A stretch of DNA of 64,000 nucleotides, taken from Drosophila persimilis (lineage: Eukaryota; Arthropoda; Insecta; Diptera; Drosophilidae). Shown piece by piece: positions 34,093-45,799 of this stretch. How positions within the stretch are numbered: position 1 is the stretch's first letter; each line of letters opens with the position of its first letter. Location of the stretch: positions 19,680,001 to 19,744,000 of the forward strand of contig NW_020825289.1 in the NCBI RefSeq assembly GCF_003286085.1, in the 5' to 3' direction. The notes under the pieces were generated by a model, which ran no database searches, was not told the DNA's origin, and was given only the letters and a program-made list of their open reading frames with translations. The position numbers were made by a program, and so were the translations under genes.

Positions 34093-34733
34093 TCGGTAAT
34101 GAAAGCTGCAACAAGCGACACAGTGTGACCAGATAGATTTCTAGGTGGGAGGTGGAGGACAACTTTCTGTTGATAATTAAGAATAAATGCAGAAAAAAAA
34201 CGTATCTATTTTGGCTTTCAAATTGTTTGTTAAACAAAAATTAAAGCCACGTATTTTTGGACAGCATTTTCTGGACTTGTCTGCTGGCCGAATGCCAAAA
34301 AAAAAAAAACGAGGCGCTGCAGCAAAACAAAAAAGGAAAGGAAAAAAAATCAATCTTTTGTGGCATTTGCCAGGAACTAGATTCACGACAACGACAACAG
34401 GAAAGTAGCCGAAAAAAATAAACAACAGACAAAATAAAACGAGGTCTTAGCCAAATAGAAACAGGCCATGTGAAGTATTGCGGATATTTGCTCCTTGCAC
34501 GGCAGGGGAATATTTAAGTGCAACCATTTGTTAATTTGTTCATTTCAGTATCATTCGGTATCATTTCCATAAATTTTGATAACAAGCAAAGTTTCTTTTC
34601 GTATCTTTCGAGTTGTATTCAGATCGTTCTTGGTTGGGTTTTCCAGCCCGTAGCCTGGCTTGTTGCTAGGTCTTAACCGCAGCAAAAACCATTCAAATGT
34701 AAAGAGTCTCGTCTCCCCTTGAGAAGAAGCACA

Positions 34734-34755
34734 GGGGGGGGGGGGGGGGGGGGGG
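34734..34755. repeat. Poly-G tract, 22 nt
   Basis: A pure G run followed by further G-runs separated by A. Confidence 0.95.
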
Positions 34756-35078
34756 AGGGGAGGGGGCGCTCATCGTTCGTAAGCCAAAAAGTATACTTGA
34801 CATTTTTTTGTATGCTGCTCAAAGCGAGAAAATATTTCAAATACCAAGGCCCCTGACCGCAGAAAGTACGTTGAGTACTTGAGAGTGGGCGGGGGGCGGG
34901 TGGGGGGGCGGCAAGAACTTTTGAAGAACTTCTCTGGGAAGTTCGTTCCGGCGCTCTAATAACAGGAATAGAGGAATACATAATAATAAAGCAAAGCGTT
35001 TGTGCAAATAAATATGCAGGCCCTTGAAATTACTTGGGATGAACTGACGATGGGCGATGGGCGACATCTAAATGTCGT

Positions 35079-35150
35079 TGGGGGCTGGTGGGGGGCTGGT
35101 GGGGGGCTGGTGGGGGGCTGGTGGAGGGGCTGGTGGGGGGGGTGCTGGTT
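35079..35150 (+). repeat. GGGGCTGGTG tandem repeat, G-quadruplex-prone
   Basis: About five units of a 13-nt repeat with G-runs of five to eight on the sense strand, so quadruplexes are likely in the transcript. Confidence 0.85.
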
Positions 35151-35984
35151 GGCAGCCCAAACACAAACTCAATTTCCAGCAGCCCGCAACTCAATTGTCA
35201 ATGAATAAATTTCTTTTCGCTCAACTGGAGAGATGACTGTCGGGCAGCCGCCAGGCCTGCGAATGGAGTCCAAATCCATTATCCTTATCAGGGCACGGCC
35301 ATCGGCGCTCGACGCTCGTCGCTCCTCGTTCGGTCGCGAAACTTTTGCTCTGTTCCATTATTTCTGCTTGCGTTCCGTTTCGTTTTCATTTCCCACACCC
35401 CCTCCCCTCCCCCTGCCACTCCCACACCCCCTGCCAACTGTGCCCCCTCTCTGGCTTTGGCTTTTTTCCTTTTGGTTTCTGCTTGCCTTCCTTCCTTCTT
35501 CTTCTTGTTTTCTTTTTTTTTTGGAAATTAATGACGCAAACGGCCGGAAAATTTAGTAACTTTTAGTCATGGCGTGTGGATGATTCGCAGGCGATACGTT
35601 GGAAGGACCTCTCGCGGCTCATCAGCCGGAATAACCATGGAATGAAATCGATATTTATGAGCCTTTGTCTGGGCTCCGTGCGAGTGTGTATGGCGCGGAC
35701 GTGGACGGAGTGCTGGGGTTCGTGTGGAGTGCGTTGTCGAATCCGTGCGATTGTTCGGGTGGCCATTGGGGGATCTTTGAATCTCGGGAGCTTAATAAAT
35801 TAAGTAAGCGAAAAGTTTGATGCTTTTATTAAAAAGTTTAGCATGGCTTTGGCTTTGGTATTCCTCTCATATTTGTACTTCTCGCTTGTTTGCTTCCAAA
35901 TAAAGTCCACAAATCAAGAAACTGTCAAAGTGGAGGCAATAACTATAAATTCTGGGAGAAATGAAGTCCAACTTTGTTTCGGCG

Positions 35985-36489
35985 CAATCAATAACAAGTT
36001 CCACATGGGTTCCACAAAAATACAACTTTTACTCCTCGAAAAAGTTACAAAAACCATAGCAAAGAACTAAAAAAAACAAGTTCCACATAGGATCCACTTG
36101 CAATCCACTTACAGTCCACACATTTAAATTTATTCCCTAGCTTCTGTGAGGCCAGAAAAAAGCTGTAACTTGCAAATTCCTTACATTTGCCATAATCCAC
36201 TTACGAATATGTCCCACTTGATGGGATAATGGGACGGAACAATCAATAACAAGTTCCACATGGGTTCCACAAAAACACAACTCTCACTCCTCTAAAAAGT
36301 TACAAAAACCATAACAAAGAGCTGAAAAACAAGTTCCACACAGGATCCACTTGCAATCCACTTACAGTCCACACATTTAAATTTATTCCCTAGCTTCTGT
36401 GAGGCCAGAAAAAAGCTGTAACTTGCAAATTCCTTACATTTGCCATAATCCACTTACGAATATGTCCCACTTGATGGGATAATGGGATG
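35985..36489. repeat. 255-bp tandem duplication
   Basis: Copy 1 spans 35985-36239 and copy 2 begins at 36240 with the same CAATCAATAACAAGTTCCAC phrase. The copies differ by roughly a dozen substitutions and small indels, so the duplication is fairly recent. Each copy contains a GATCCACTTGCAATCCACTT motif and a smaller internal repeat of ACAAGTTCCACA. Confidence 0.9.
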
Positions 36490-39115
36490 GCGATGCCACT
36501 CAATGCTGGGAGCCAGCCACTGCATTTTGCGACCACAGAACGATGTCAAAACACGTCCCTGCCCGTCTTTTCTGCCCGCATCGCTTTGGCACTTATTACG
36601 CCACCACTTTTCCACCCACGACAATATCAAAAGCCAATTAGCATACATTTTCAGGCTGCATCCACAGCAGGGGCGGCACAAAATCAAACTAGTCCAAGCG
36701 GAGAGTCGGCGGCCCCCCACAGGCCCCCACAGCCACCGAAAAATGTTCGACCCAGCAGCCCTCCGTTCCGCACTTTAAGCGTATTCATGGTGTGTCCCCA
36801 CTGCCCGCCCCACTGCCCCCCGCACGTCACTGAGTTCTTCAGGAAGCAGAAGCCGAAACCCGAACATGAGCCAGCATTCGGCATTCAGCATCCATGATGG
36901 CATGTCAACAAGAGAATTTCCCATTTTGTTTGCTCACTCACATTTTTGGGGGAAAAGGCGGGGGAGAGGCGGATGCCAGTGGGGGTCCTTATGTGTACGA
37001 GTGGAGTGGACCAGTCCTCTCTGTGCGGCAGCAACAGCATCAGCATGCCCTAGGATCCTATATCAAATTAACAAAACAAACGGACCAGCAGCCGGAGAAG
37101 ATACCCGGCACAAACTTAGAAACTACTTCAAGCAGCAGAAATAAACTAATAAGCAAACTGAATGCCAGAGCAGAAAGAACAGAGAATAGAACTAAGGCCG
37201 ATGGCGATGCCACTGCCCCAACAATGGGGCATGGAGTGAAGCCATCCCAGAACAAGCTGCTCGGCCTCGTCTTAATAAGATAAATAGGCACTTGAGTGCA
37301 ACTTCTGGCTGTTGTTGGGTTTCGTTCCTGAATCAGCTCTTGGTCGAGGGCCAGGGACAGAGCCTTTTGCTCCTGTGTTCAATATTTTGTTTGTTAATGA
37401 TGGGCAAAGTTTGTGGCCCGCTTTGTGCCGATCTACGCAAATTTCGGCAGGCTTTTCCGCACTGATTTATGTGGCAATATTAGACGAGTGGCAGTGGCAG
37501 GTGGGGCAGATAAATCCGAAAATGTACTTAAACTTGGCGAGGACCTCCCGTCAAAGGGGAGCCCAAAACTAGCTCTGAGACCTGGCTTTCTGCAAGTACT
37601 TTCTGGCCCCTGCCGCCTGTCTTTCGGTGAATATCAATTTCCACATTAACACTCTTTTCCACACCATCACGCCGGCCCCTCTGCCACTCCAATTACTGGG
37701 GCTGCACGAAAATTGTCATTACTTTTTCCCCAGTGATTTACACTTCAAAAGCCGCCCACCAGCAAATCCTTTGAGGGCATTTCCTCTTGCACTCCTTTTT
37801 TCGCTGTCTTTCGTTTTTGGTCCTGCCTTGCCTCTGCATATTCGTCAATTGCAATTTTTCAATTTATATGCCACGGATAGGACGGCGGGGGGGCGGGGAG
37901 GGCAAGCAAATTTGCTCGTTTCTGTTGTCTTCCTTGTGCGCTCTCTCGTCCTGGCAATTGCTTTTGATTTGACTGTACCAGAGAGTGCGGGGGTGCGGAA
38001 TGGCACTTGTAAAAATATTGGCATAAATTATAAAGAGGCCACCAGCCACTGGCTCCTCCGATGGCATGCAGTGCACGAAGCCAAAAGGCGAAATGTTTCC
38101 GCTTAATAAGGCTTTCCGTTTCCGCTTCTGGCCGCTGCCTGCTGCTTCCTTCCTTCCTGCCACACACTTCAAGTATCCCCCCCCTCCACTTCCGCTGCTC
38201 CACCATGGACCTACTTGGTATGCATCGCAGGCAGCAGTTTTGTGGTCGCCTCCATTTATCTGCTCCATTGTTAAGCTCGTTGTCAGCGCTCGGCAATTGA
38301 TAATGATTATAATGGTCGCTGTCCCACCACCCCCATCTTCCTCCCACAACTACTTACATTAAAATGCACTCACCCGCTGCGTGTCCCCCCGCCCCCTGCC
38401 CCAGCAATCGTTCAATGAATGGATGGCAATTTCTTTCAAAGCGCATGCAAATGACTTTGGATTTTAATTAAAAAGCAAGTGGACCCCGTCCTGGGAGTGC
38501 ATTTGATGAGCCTTGATGTTGGCGGAGAAGATGGGCACGATGGGCAGGGAGGGGGCTGGGGGTGGTGGAGTGCCAGAAGGATATTCTGTGTCAGTGATTC
38601 CTTTGTGCTTTTTTGAGGACAGGCCTAAAATGCTTTCAGAAATAAAGTCAATGATTTCCCCCTGCCTCTCCCCCTTTCCCTCTTCGTCTGTGTGTGTGTT
38701 TTTTTTTTGTATGAATTATGCTGGCAATTATGTAAGAAAAGGCAACAATAACACACCCACACACACACAGAGAGAAAGAAACGAGAACAAAGAAGAAGCT
38801 GCAAAAAAAAAAAGGGTTGCTGTTGCCGCTTCCGCATCCGCTTTTGGGACAGAGATCCCTGGTGCCTGCTTTCGGTTTGCTTTCGGTTTATTGAACCTGT
38901 TTAATTAAGCGGAAAATGTCCCGTTATTTGTCATCTGGCTTACAAAATCACTTCCCCCCCTCTCGCCACCCTCCCCACTCGTTTACTGTTTTGTTTTGAG
39001 TGTTGCATAATTGGCAACAGATGGAAGATGCCGCAAGCAAAAAACAAGCAACAAGGAACAAAAAAATCCTACAGGATTGAAAGTTCCTGAAGAAGTTGTA
39101 GATTCGAATGGTTTG
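36490..39115 (+). other. Intron segment without a recognised gene
   Basis: Several 100-160-codon frames occur on both strands (for example 36894-37283 and 37627-38106). They overlap each other, lack recognisable domains and are not supported. Simple repeats are (GT)n near 38690 and (AC)n near 38756-38769. Confidence 0.5.
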
Positions 39116-39119
39116 CTGT

Positions 39120-40075
39120 ACAATTTAATGATTGATTTAATAATACTTAGTCGATAGATTTTTGGGAATTTATATCGATTGGTTCAATCATATGCTATCT
39201 ATTCGCTCAATTTAATCAATTATAATTATACTTCGATAGATTTGTATAGATCTGTATCGATAGATCATCGATCTGATCAATGAAATCGATTATAATTGTC
39301 CGTCGATAGATTTCCATGGACATTTATCGATTGGTCCAATCATATGCTATCGATTCGATCAATGAAGTTGATAATAATTATCCTTCGATACTTTTTTATA
39401 TATATTTATCGTTTGGTCATTGATTCGTTCAATTTACTCGATTATAATTGTCAGTCGTTAGATTTCTATAAATATTTAGCAATCGGTCCAATGATATATT
39501 ATCGATTCGATCAATTTATTCGATTATAGTTATACTTCGATAGATTTATACAGATATGTATCGATAAATCATCGATTCGTGGAATTTAATCGATTATAAT
39601 TATGAGTCAAACGATTTTTATAAATATATTACGAATGGTCCAATGATATGTTATCGATCCGAACAATTTAATCGTTTTTTATAGATATGTATCGATTAAT
39701 CATCGATTCGTTTAATTAAGTCGATTATAATTTTCAGTCGATAGATTTTTATAGTCATGTATCGATTGGTCCGATGATATGTTATCGATCTGAACAATTT
39801 ATGTATCGATAGATCATAGATCCTATCAATTAAATCGAATATAATTATCAGTCGATATCTTTTTTTAAATATTTATCGATTTATCCTCGATCTTCATTAT
39901 CAGTCGATAGTAGTTTTTTAGATTTATATCGATAATCTAACCTACATGTTATCGATAGTCCCTAAAAGTGGTCAATCCACAGATGTATCCGATTATTATC
40001 GATTATTCGAATGCCATTTTAGCCATTTTTTATGCTTTCTTATATATCGGTATTGCAATCGATTAAAATTACGTT
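39120..40075. repeat. ATCGAT-rich array with TATCGATA (DRE-like) sites, ending just before ratchet site 2
   Basis: Imperfect repeats share TCGATTATAATTATCAGTCGATAGATTT-like words cut into shorter blocks. The phrase TCGATTATAAT recurs at intervals of about 70-130 nt. Five exact TATCGATA palindromes are present (39255, 39559, 39804, 39927, 39950), with more than twenty CGATA/TATCG words in all. TATCGATA is the DREF element, and clustered CGATA is the BEAF-32 motif in Drosophila. The array ends about 70 nt before the acceptor of ratchet site 2. Protein binding is inferred only from motif identity. Confidence 0.8.
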
Positions 40076-40107
40076 CTCAAAAGCGATTCCCAACCAAAAA
40101 CCGCAAT

Positions 40108-40151
40108 CTAACAATCGACTTGTCGCTTCTTCTCTCTCGTTGCAGGTATGT
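40108..40151 (+). promoter_or_regulatory. mbl: Recursive-splice (ratchet) site 2, junction 40145/40146
   Basis: A consensus branch point CTAAC (40108-40112) lies 34 nt before the AG. It is followed by a clean pyrimidine tract (CTTCTTCTCTCTCGTTG) and CAG|GTATGT. Exon 2 joined here would again carry a strong AAG|GTATGT donor, after a 19,552-nt step from ratchet site 1. This is the best of the three sites by eye. Confidence 0.85.
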
Positions 40152-40213
40152 TTACGTTCCCCCAAAGAATTCCCCACTTCATCAGAGGATTGATTGTGCC
40201 CATCCAACCCCCC
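40146..40213 (+). other. mbl: Recursive-splice exon 2 (68 nt) with donor CCC|GTAAGT
   Basis: A perfect GTAAGT at 40214-40219 closes a 68-nt exon beginning at the ratchet acceptor. In phase 0 after exon 2 it reads into TGA at its 16th codon, so retention would truncate Muscleblind and probably trigger decay. A 23-nt poly-G run starts 11 nt after the GTAAGT; intronic G-runs close to a donor commonly strengthen it through hnRNP F/H-type proteins. Confidence 0.65.
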
Positions 40214-40230
40214 GTAAGTGCAGGCCATGT

Positions 40231-40253
40231 GGGGGGGGGGGGGGGGGGGGGGG
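40231..40253. repeat. Poly-G tract, 23 nt, next to the RS-exon 2 donor
   Basis: A pure G run on the sense strand, beginning 17 nt downstream of the exon-intron boundary at 40213/40214. Confidence 0.95.
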
Positions 40254-42198
40254 CAGGTACAGGCATAATGTACGCACACGCCAGGCAGGCACTCGAGAGT
40301 TGTGTGGAAATAAATAAAATTAAAGGCCTCCATGCGACTCCGGTGTAAGGTGCGGCGGCACCTGCCTACTGCCTCAGCCCCAGCCCCTGCCCCCTGCCCC
40401 TGCCCCACTGGCAGAATGTAATTAGAATTGTACAGTGCGGTTAATATTTCCGCCCACTTGGGCTACGCCTGTATGGGTGTGCGAAACAATGCGGCTCCTG
40501 TTGTTGCCCCATGCCCCATGCCCCATGCCCCCATGCCTCCCATGCCTGCTGCGTGTAAAATTCAAACGCGTCGCGTGTCAAGCTCTCGTTTTAATGCCTG
40601 GCCACCGCCACACACCACTTGAGGCCAGACATTTGCCGCATTTCTTTGGGGGCTTGTTTTACAATAATCAAGGCCCTGCTTCGTCACCCCCCCCCCCCCC
40701 TGCCGCCTCTCAAGAAGCTGTATAAAATTAATTTTATTTACTTTTTTGATGTCCCTGCAGAGGGTATTACGCGGGGTATACAAGCCGGATCCAAAATCCA
40801 AGCCAAGGCTCAACCACAGGGTAGCTCGAAGGGCCACGCCTTGGTCCTGGCCGAGTCCCCCACTCGACTCCTTGCAGCCCTTCAAGTGGCTACTTTTATT
40901 TTTCTTGCGTTTTTTTTATTCCTTTCTCCGTTGTGCTGTTGTTGTAACGTGCGCGCCATGTAATTAGTGCCATTTCTCGCAGTCTAATTTGAAAATTAAC
41001 ATATCAAGTGTTTGTTTTTGTGTGTGTGTTTGCCACCAGAAACGAGAGGTTTAAAATGAAGCTTGAACTTGGCTAAGAACAGCCTTCAAAAAGAGGAGAT
41101 TTTGTAGTAAAATTTAAAGGTTTAAGAGGCAGTCCCCAGCCCCCAAGCCCCCCCAAGCGCTGAGCGACAGACAGACAGACAGACAAGTTGTAAAATATAT
41201 AAAAATTTCATAATACTCTTAGTGGAAAAATGTGCCACAACATCTTCCTGTGTCCTGCTCTTTCTCTCTCTCTGTCTCTCTCGTCTTGCCTCCTTTGTTG
41301 TCGCCTCGGACTCTTGTCTGCAGATTGTATCTCCTGCCACTGTGTGTGTGTGTGTGTGTGCGTTGGAGTATCTGTATCTTTTCTGTGTGTGTGTGTGTTC
41401 TCTGTTGTTTGTGTTGTTGCGGTTATCATACTTGTTGGCATTTTGGGAGTAGGATATTGTTATGCCACTGCCACTCCCGCTGCTCTCTTGTTGCGGCTTC
41501 TGCTTCCCCCCCCCCACCTCTCCCCCTCCTCTTGTGTGTGTGTGTATAAGCATATAAAGCAAATTTTTATGAAGAGTCGAGTCGAGTCTGCAACATATTC
41601 CGAAATTCTTGCAATTTTTTTATATTTTTATGCATCGTTGCTTGAAATTTAATAAGACGAAGAGCCATGGAGTAATGGTAGGAAATGTTGCGGGCAGGTC
41701 ATAAAATTAGGGGCTAGGTGAAAGGGCAGCCTAGGTATTTTAGGTATTTATTGGTCTACTAAGTGGGCTCTAAATTTGACTTATGCGCTCGCTGGCCTCC
41801 GTTTTATTTCGAGAAAATGCATAAATTATGCACAAAACCCCAGAGTCAGAGGCCATAAAAACGGGCGCCATACCCCCCCTCCCCACCCCCCCGTGGTCCT
41901 TCCTGTTGCCTAAAACAGGACGCCGTAAAATCAAATCAACGTGACGACATTACAGTTAACATCTCCAGCGGTTGGGGCGATGATAATGGCGGATCAGGAG
42001 TGTAATAAAACGTCCAGAATTTAAATTAAAAATCAATTGGTACAGTGGCACAGGAAATGGCCGAAAATTCAACAGGAAAGAAAGCTTCAGGAAGGACCTT
42101 CGAGTAACAGTAAAATGCAGATATTTATTGCTTACCAGAAACAGGGGGGAGTGGAGAAAGCCGCTAAAAGAAAAGCCCCTAGAGAAAAACGAGGGGGA
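40254..42198 (+). other. Intron segment without a recognised gene
   Basis: It holds a CATGCCCC repeat (about 40508-40535), poly-C (about 40687-40700), (GT)n tracts (about 41340-41361 and 41384-41399) and CT-rich sequence (about 41260-41285). No exon is recognised. Confidence 0.55.
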
Positions 42199-42350
42199 AT
42201 GTTGTGAGTTGCATTAGGGACGGACAGGCGGACGGACAGACAGACGTACGGACAGACCTGGCTCAATCGACTCGTCTATTGATCCTGATCTAGAATATAT
42301 ATACTTTATGGGTTCGGAAACGATTCCTTCAGGGTGTTACACACACATCC
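42199..42350. mobile_element. DINE-1/INE-1 (mini-me) type Helitron remnant
   Basis: A (RGAC)n proto-microsatellite (42218-42258: GGAC, AGAC) is followed by CTGGCTCAATCGACTCG, TTGATCCTGATC and the core TATATATACTTTATGGG-TTCGGAAACG-TTCCTTC (about 42296-42330). This order is that of the abundant non-autonomous DINE-1/mini-me elements of drosophilids as I remember them. Ends are eroded and no coding sequence remains. It supports a Drosophila origin for the window. Confidence 0.65.
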
Positions 42351-42676
42351 TTCACCACACCTTTCACCACAAATCTAATATAGGCCAATATGCATTTTGA
42401 AATCACTTTTAATTACTTTTAAAAAATCAAGTATCAAGAAAAATATTCATTATTAGTTTTTCATGATCCCAAAAAAGCATCTACGATGTCCATGTGTGTG
42501 TGTGTGTGTGTGTGTGTGGGTGAAAGTCCTGCCTTCGTTGTGGTGGATATTCCCAGTGATTTACACTCCACTTGACCCATGTCCCCCATCCCCCCCCTTT
42601 CGGCCCTCCCCCTCCGCCTTTGGCGTGTCACATAAAATCCCAAATTACTGTGTTTGACCGCCCCCTCCTCCCCCTG

Positions 42677-42698
42677 CCCCCCCCCCCCCCCCCCCCCC
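42677..42698. repeat. Poly-C tract, 22 nt
   Basis: A pure C run followed by AG; with the C-rich region before it, it superficially resembles a splice acceptor. Confidence 0.95.
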
Positions 42699-43203
42699 AG
42701 CCTGCCTGCCTGCTTAGACGGCTTCTCTTTTGGCCATTTCAACGTTTGCCCTTCTTCTAACTTTTGCCATTTGCCATTATTTTTGCTTTTGCTTTGTCAG
42801 TTGTTAACCGTTATTTAATGCACATTTAATTTAGTCGTAAATAGAGAGACGGAGATAGAGAGAGAGAGAGAGACAGATATGCAGCAGGCGGACGGACGAG
42901 AAGACAAAAGGAATGGATAGAGGGATACGATAGATGGTCTGCCCCCAGTGAGAAAGTAAACACATTTCATTGTCTCTCTCTAACCCCCCTCCCTCTCCCC
43001 CTCTCTCCCTCTCCCCACCCTCTCTCTGCCTTCAAACGACACTCGAGGGAGTCCAAGCTTGTCCGCGAGAGACATAAAATTTCAAAAGTCGCCCGCATTT
43101 CAATCGCCTTCGACTTTCATTTATTGCTTCTGCTTCTGCTTCTGTTGTTGTTTTTGCGAGAGTAATTAACTAAAAGACTGCTTGGTTTGGGGGGGTGTGG
43201 GGA

Positions 43204-43224
43204 GGGGGGGGGGGGGGGGGGGGG
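43204..43224. repeat. Poly-G tract, 21 nt
   Basis: A pure G run. Confidence 0.95.
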
Positions 43225-43730
43225 TGCCACGCACATGTGCGGAATAAATCACAGTTGTCCGTGGGTCCCCCGTTGATTTTTGCAATTAGACCAGAATCGA
43301 AAAAGGGGGCGGCGGGGCGCCCAGTGGAGAGTTCATTAGATGGCTTATTTCTGACCAAAAAGAGACAGAGAGGGGTAGCGGGGGGGACTGCTGCAATCGA
43401 TGCGTGCAATTAAATGCTGGCGGCCAAAGGCAAACAACATCCTGCCTGCAGCCAGATTGAAGATTCGCTCGCTGCTGGCTAATTGCTAATTGATAACACT
43501 GCCAATTAGGGGGATTTTTCATGTGAATCCAACCCCCCTAACCCCCTCCCCCTACCCCCCATCAACCACAAATCAGAGAGAGATTATCCCCAGTGATGAA
43601 CCTCTGACGGCGGCAGTTTTCGGATCATTTTGGGGTACATTTCTTAAAGTTGAAGCCCCTTAAGCCGGCTGGCAACTGTTGCCGGAAACGCCGGCGGATG
43701 TCCTTGTTAAACCGAAGGACTTCGCTGTCG

Positions 43731-43742
43731 TCGCAGGTAAGC
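43731..43742 (+). promoter_or_regulatory. Weak ratchet-like junction TCGCAG|GTAAGC
   Basis: AG and GTAAGC are fused at 43736/43737, but the preceding sequence is not pyrimidine-rich, the branch-point match is poor, and no second donor follows within 70 nt. It is listed only because the junction itself matches. Confidence 0.15.
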
Positions 43743-43990
43743 CCCTCGTCGCGGTGGAAACGGCAACTCCTTGTTAATTCTTCCTTTTTTTTGTGATGGT
43801 TTGGAAATCAAAAAGGATTATTAGCTGAAAAGCTTTGTCGCTCCACAAATTTAATATCGTCTCCAAGCGGTGGGGGTGGGGGGGGTGTTAGGTGGGGTGG
43901 TGGCGCCACCGGATGAGTGGGAACTCACACAAGTGACGGAAATTGCTGCATAAAGCGCGCTTGATTGAGTTGACAAGTTGTAATTTCATT

Positions 43991-44008
43991 GCCGCTGCCA
44001 CTGCCACA
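43991..44008 (+). repeat. CACTGC-type repeat (CGCU/UGCC on sense strand)
   Basis: GCCGCTGCCACTGCC gives three YGCY tetramers; further TGCC and TGCC motifs follow to about 44030. Confidence 0.75.
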
Positions 44009-45503
44009 CAGCCTTTGCCAGTGGCTCTGCCGCACAGCCTCCGCCTCTTGCGGTGAGGGTATGAGAACGCGGCGGACAGGAGGGGGGCGGGCGGGGTGGC
44101 ATGAAATTGACGCAACATCTGCGTTGCCGCCAGGCAAAAGTGCTTTTAGCCGAGAGTCGCTTACAATATGGTGCATTATTGGTTTAACGGCGGATATATG
44201 TATCTAACAGCAAAATCTAACAGGGATATCCAACTATCAAGCAGATGGATACCAGATCTACCACAAAAGACACAAGACGTTGCCCCACTCAAAGAGGAGG
44301 CACTTTTCTACCTGCAAGAACCAAGGACGAATCCCTTTTGCAGGGACACCGACAGGATGCACCTGTTTCGCCTCAAGTTACGCACAAATCAACACTTTCG
44401 CTTTCAACAAAGCCTCGAATGGCAGGCCAAAACAAATTTCTCAAGGACTGCCGAAGCCTTCCTTTGTTGGCGTCCAACAATAGACAAAAAAAAGGGTCCT
44501 GGCAATTAGCGAAAAGAAATCGAATCCCAAAAAGAAGAAAACATCGATTCAGAGCCACTTGTCTGCCACACGCAGGAAGCTGTGGCAAGCGCTTCCGCCA
44601 CGAGGAAGTGTCCTTTCTCCGCCCTCCCCTTTGAGGCGGCTTATTAATGATGTGGCTCCCCAAGAATGATTTAATTGGAGGCTAGGCTTTCACTTTTTCG
44701 TCCCCTCGAAATGTTTTGAATTTCAAATTTATGTGAATTTTTGCTTGCAACATATGTGGCAACCGAATCCGAGTCAAAGTTTATGCCAGCTTTACGCATG
44801 ATTTATGTGACCTTAAGCCCCCCACTCCCCCTCCAAACAAGTTTACAACAAAAATTTGGAAAAAAGGACACGAAAAAACCTTCAAAAGACTTGGAAAAAC
44901 TTGTAGATGTTTTCTTTGTACCATTTTGGCCATATTTTTGTGTTCTTTTCTGCCCCCCACTGCCCCCCCACATATCGCCGTATCCTGGAAACTTATTAAA
45001 TTAAACTTCTACACATGTTCTTTCGAGGGGGGGAGGGCATGGCTTGGGGCATGCCGGATATGCCCAATCTATTGTGTAAAATTGTATTCCCCCTCCCCCC
45101 CCCCCCCCCCCACAGACTGCGTTTCAAGTTTCGCCGCCCCTTTTGCTGCCTTCGCGCTTATCGACTTGGCAAATAAATCATTTCTGCGTCCTTTTGCGTC
45201 CTTTTTCCTTATTGAAATCTCAAATGTTTTACCGAGGACTACGAGTATCCTTTGATTTCTTCTATCTTTTGTGAAACCATAAAGAAAACAGAAAAATAAG
45301 TGGAATTATGGTGGGCAAAGGAGACTCTATCGCTACATTAACGGCAAATCAGAGAGAGAGAGAGAGAGAGAGAGAGGCTAGAAATAAAGCCAGAAAAAAC
45401 AACAGAAAAACACAGAAAAAGGATACACACAAAAGGGGGTGGAGGGGGGGACTGGGGGGAGCACAATAAAATTCGCGTTGGCTGAGGAAGTGGTAGAGGC
45501 GTT

Positions 45504-45515
45504 CACACACACACA

Positions 45516-45550
<35 letters not shown>
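45504..45550. repeat. (AC)n microsatellite
   Basis: Forty-seven nt of AC with one interruption. Confidence 0.95.
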
Positions 45551-45554
<4 letters not shown>

Positions 45555-45799
45555 GGCACAGGGCGGCGACACTATGGCGCCAGTCGCCGAGGAATGAAAA
45601 TGGACTGTGTCGGCGGCCAGGGGGGGTGGGGGGGTTGGGGGTTGCGTTTTTGTTTTACGAAACAGTTGGCTTTGTTCTGTGGCTCCTGGGGTCAAAAAGG
45701 GTGGCTCTTTGGCTTTCTTGGGGGGGGCCGGTTGGGGGTCTGAGGGCTAAGAACTTATCGAACGGCCAGAAAGGATCGACCAGGAAGCGCGATCGATAG

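Larger units (their letters stand above)
30925..35980 (+). other. Intron segment without a recognised gene
   Basis: It holds (TTG)n (about 32500-32528), CACTGC (32822-32843), poly-G (32938-32957, 34734-34755), a YGCY cluster (33918-33965), GGCAGGC (34053-34092) and GGGGCTGGTG repeats (35079-35150). A 75-codon frame at 35843-36070 has a hydrophobic N-terminus but runs into the duplication at 35985. No gene is recognised. Confidence 0.55.
42351..45795 (+). other. Intron segment without a recognised gene
   Basis: It holds (GT)n (about 42492-42518), poly-C (42677-42698, 45095-45111), poly-G (43204-43224), GA/CT runs (about 42850-42873, 45350-45376), a CACTGC repeat (43991-44008), a weak ratchet-like site (43731-43742) and (AC)n (45504-45550). 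Region 44170-44640 is free of simple repeats and open in two frames, but the products resemble no family. Confidence 0.5.

Noticed and set aside
35843..36070. 75-codon frame with a signal-peptide-like N-terminus
   Set aside because: It runs into the 255-bp duplication, has no conserved cysteines or cleavage motif that I can support, and no promoter is visible.
43731..43742. Fourth ratchet site TCGCAG|GTAAGC
   Set aside because: It lacks a pyrimidine tract, a good branch point and a following RS-exon donor, all of which the three accepted sites have.
44168..44634. Non-repetitive region open in two plus frames (113 and 129 codons)
   Set aside because: The two frames overlap and neither product resembles a known family. 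It may be a conserved noncoding block, but coding is unsupported without homology.
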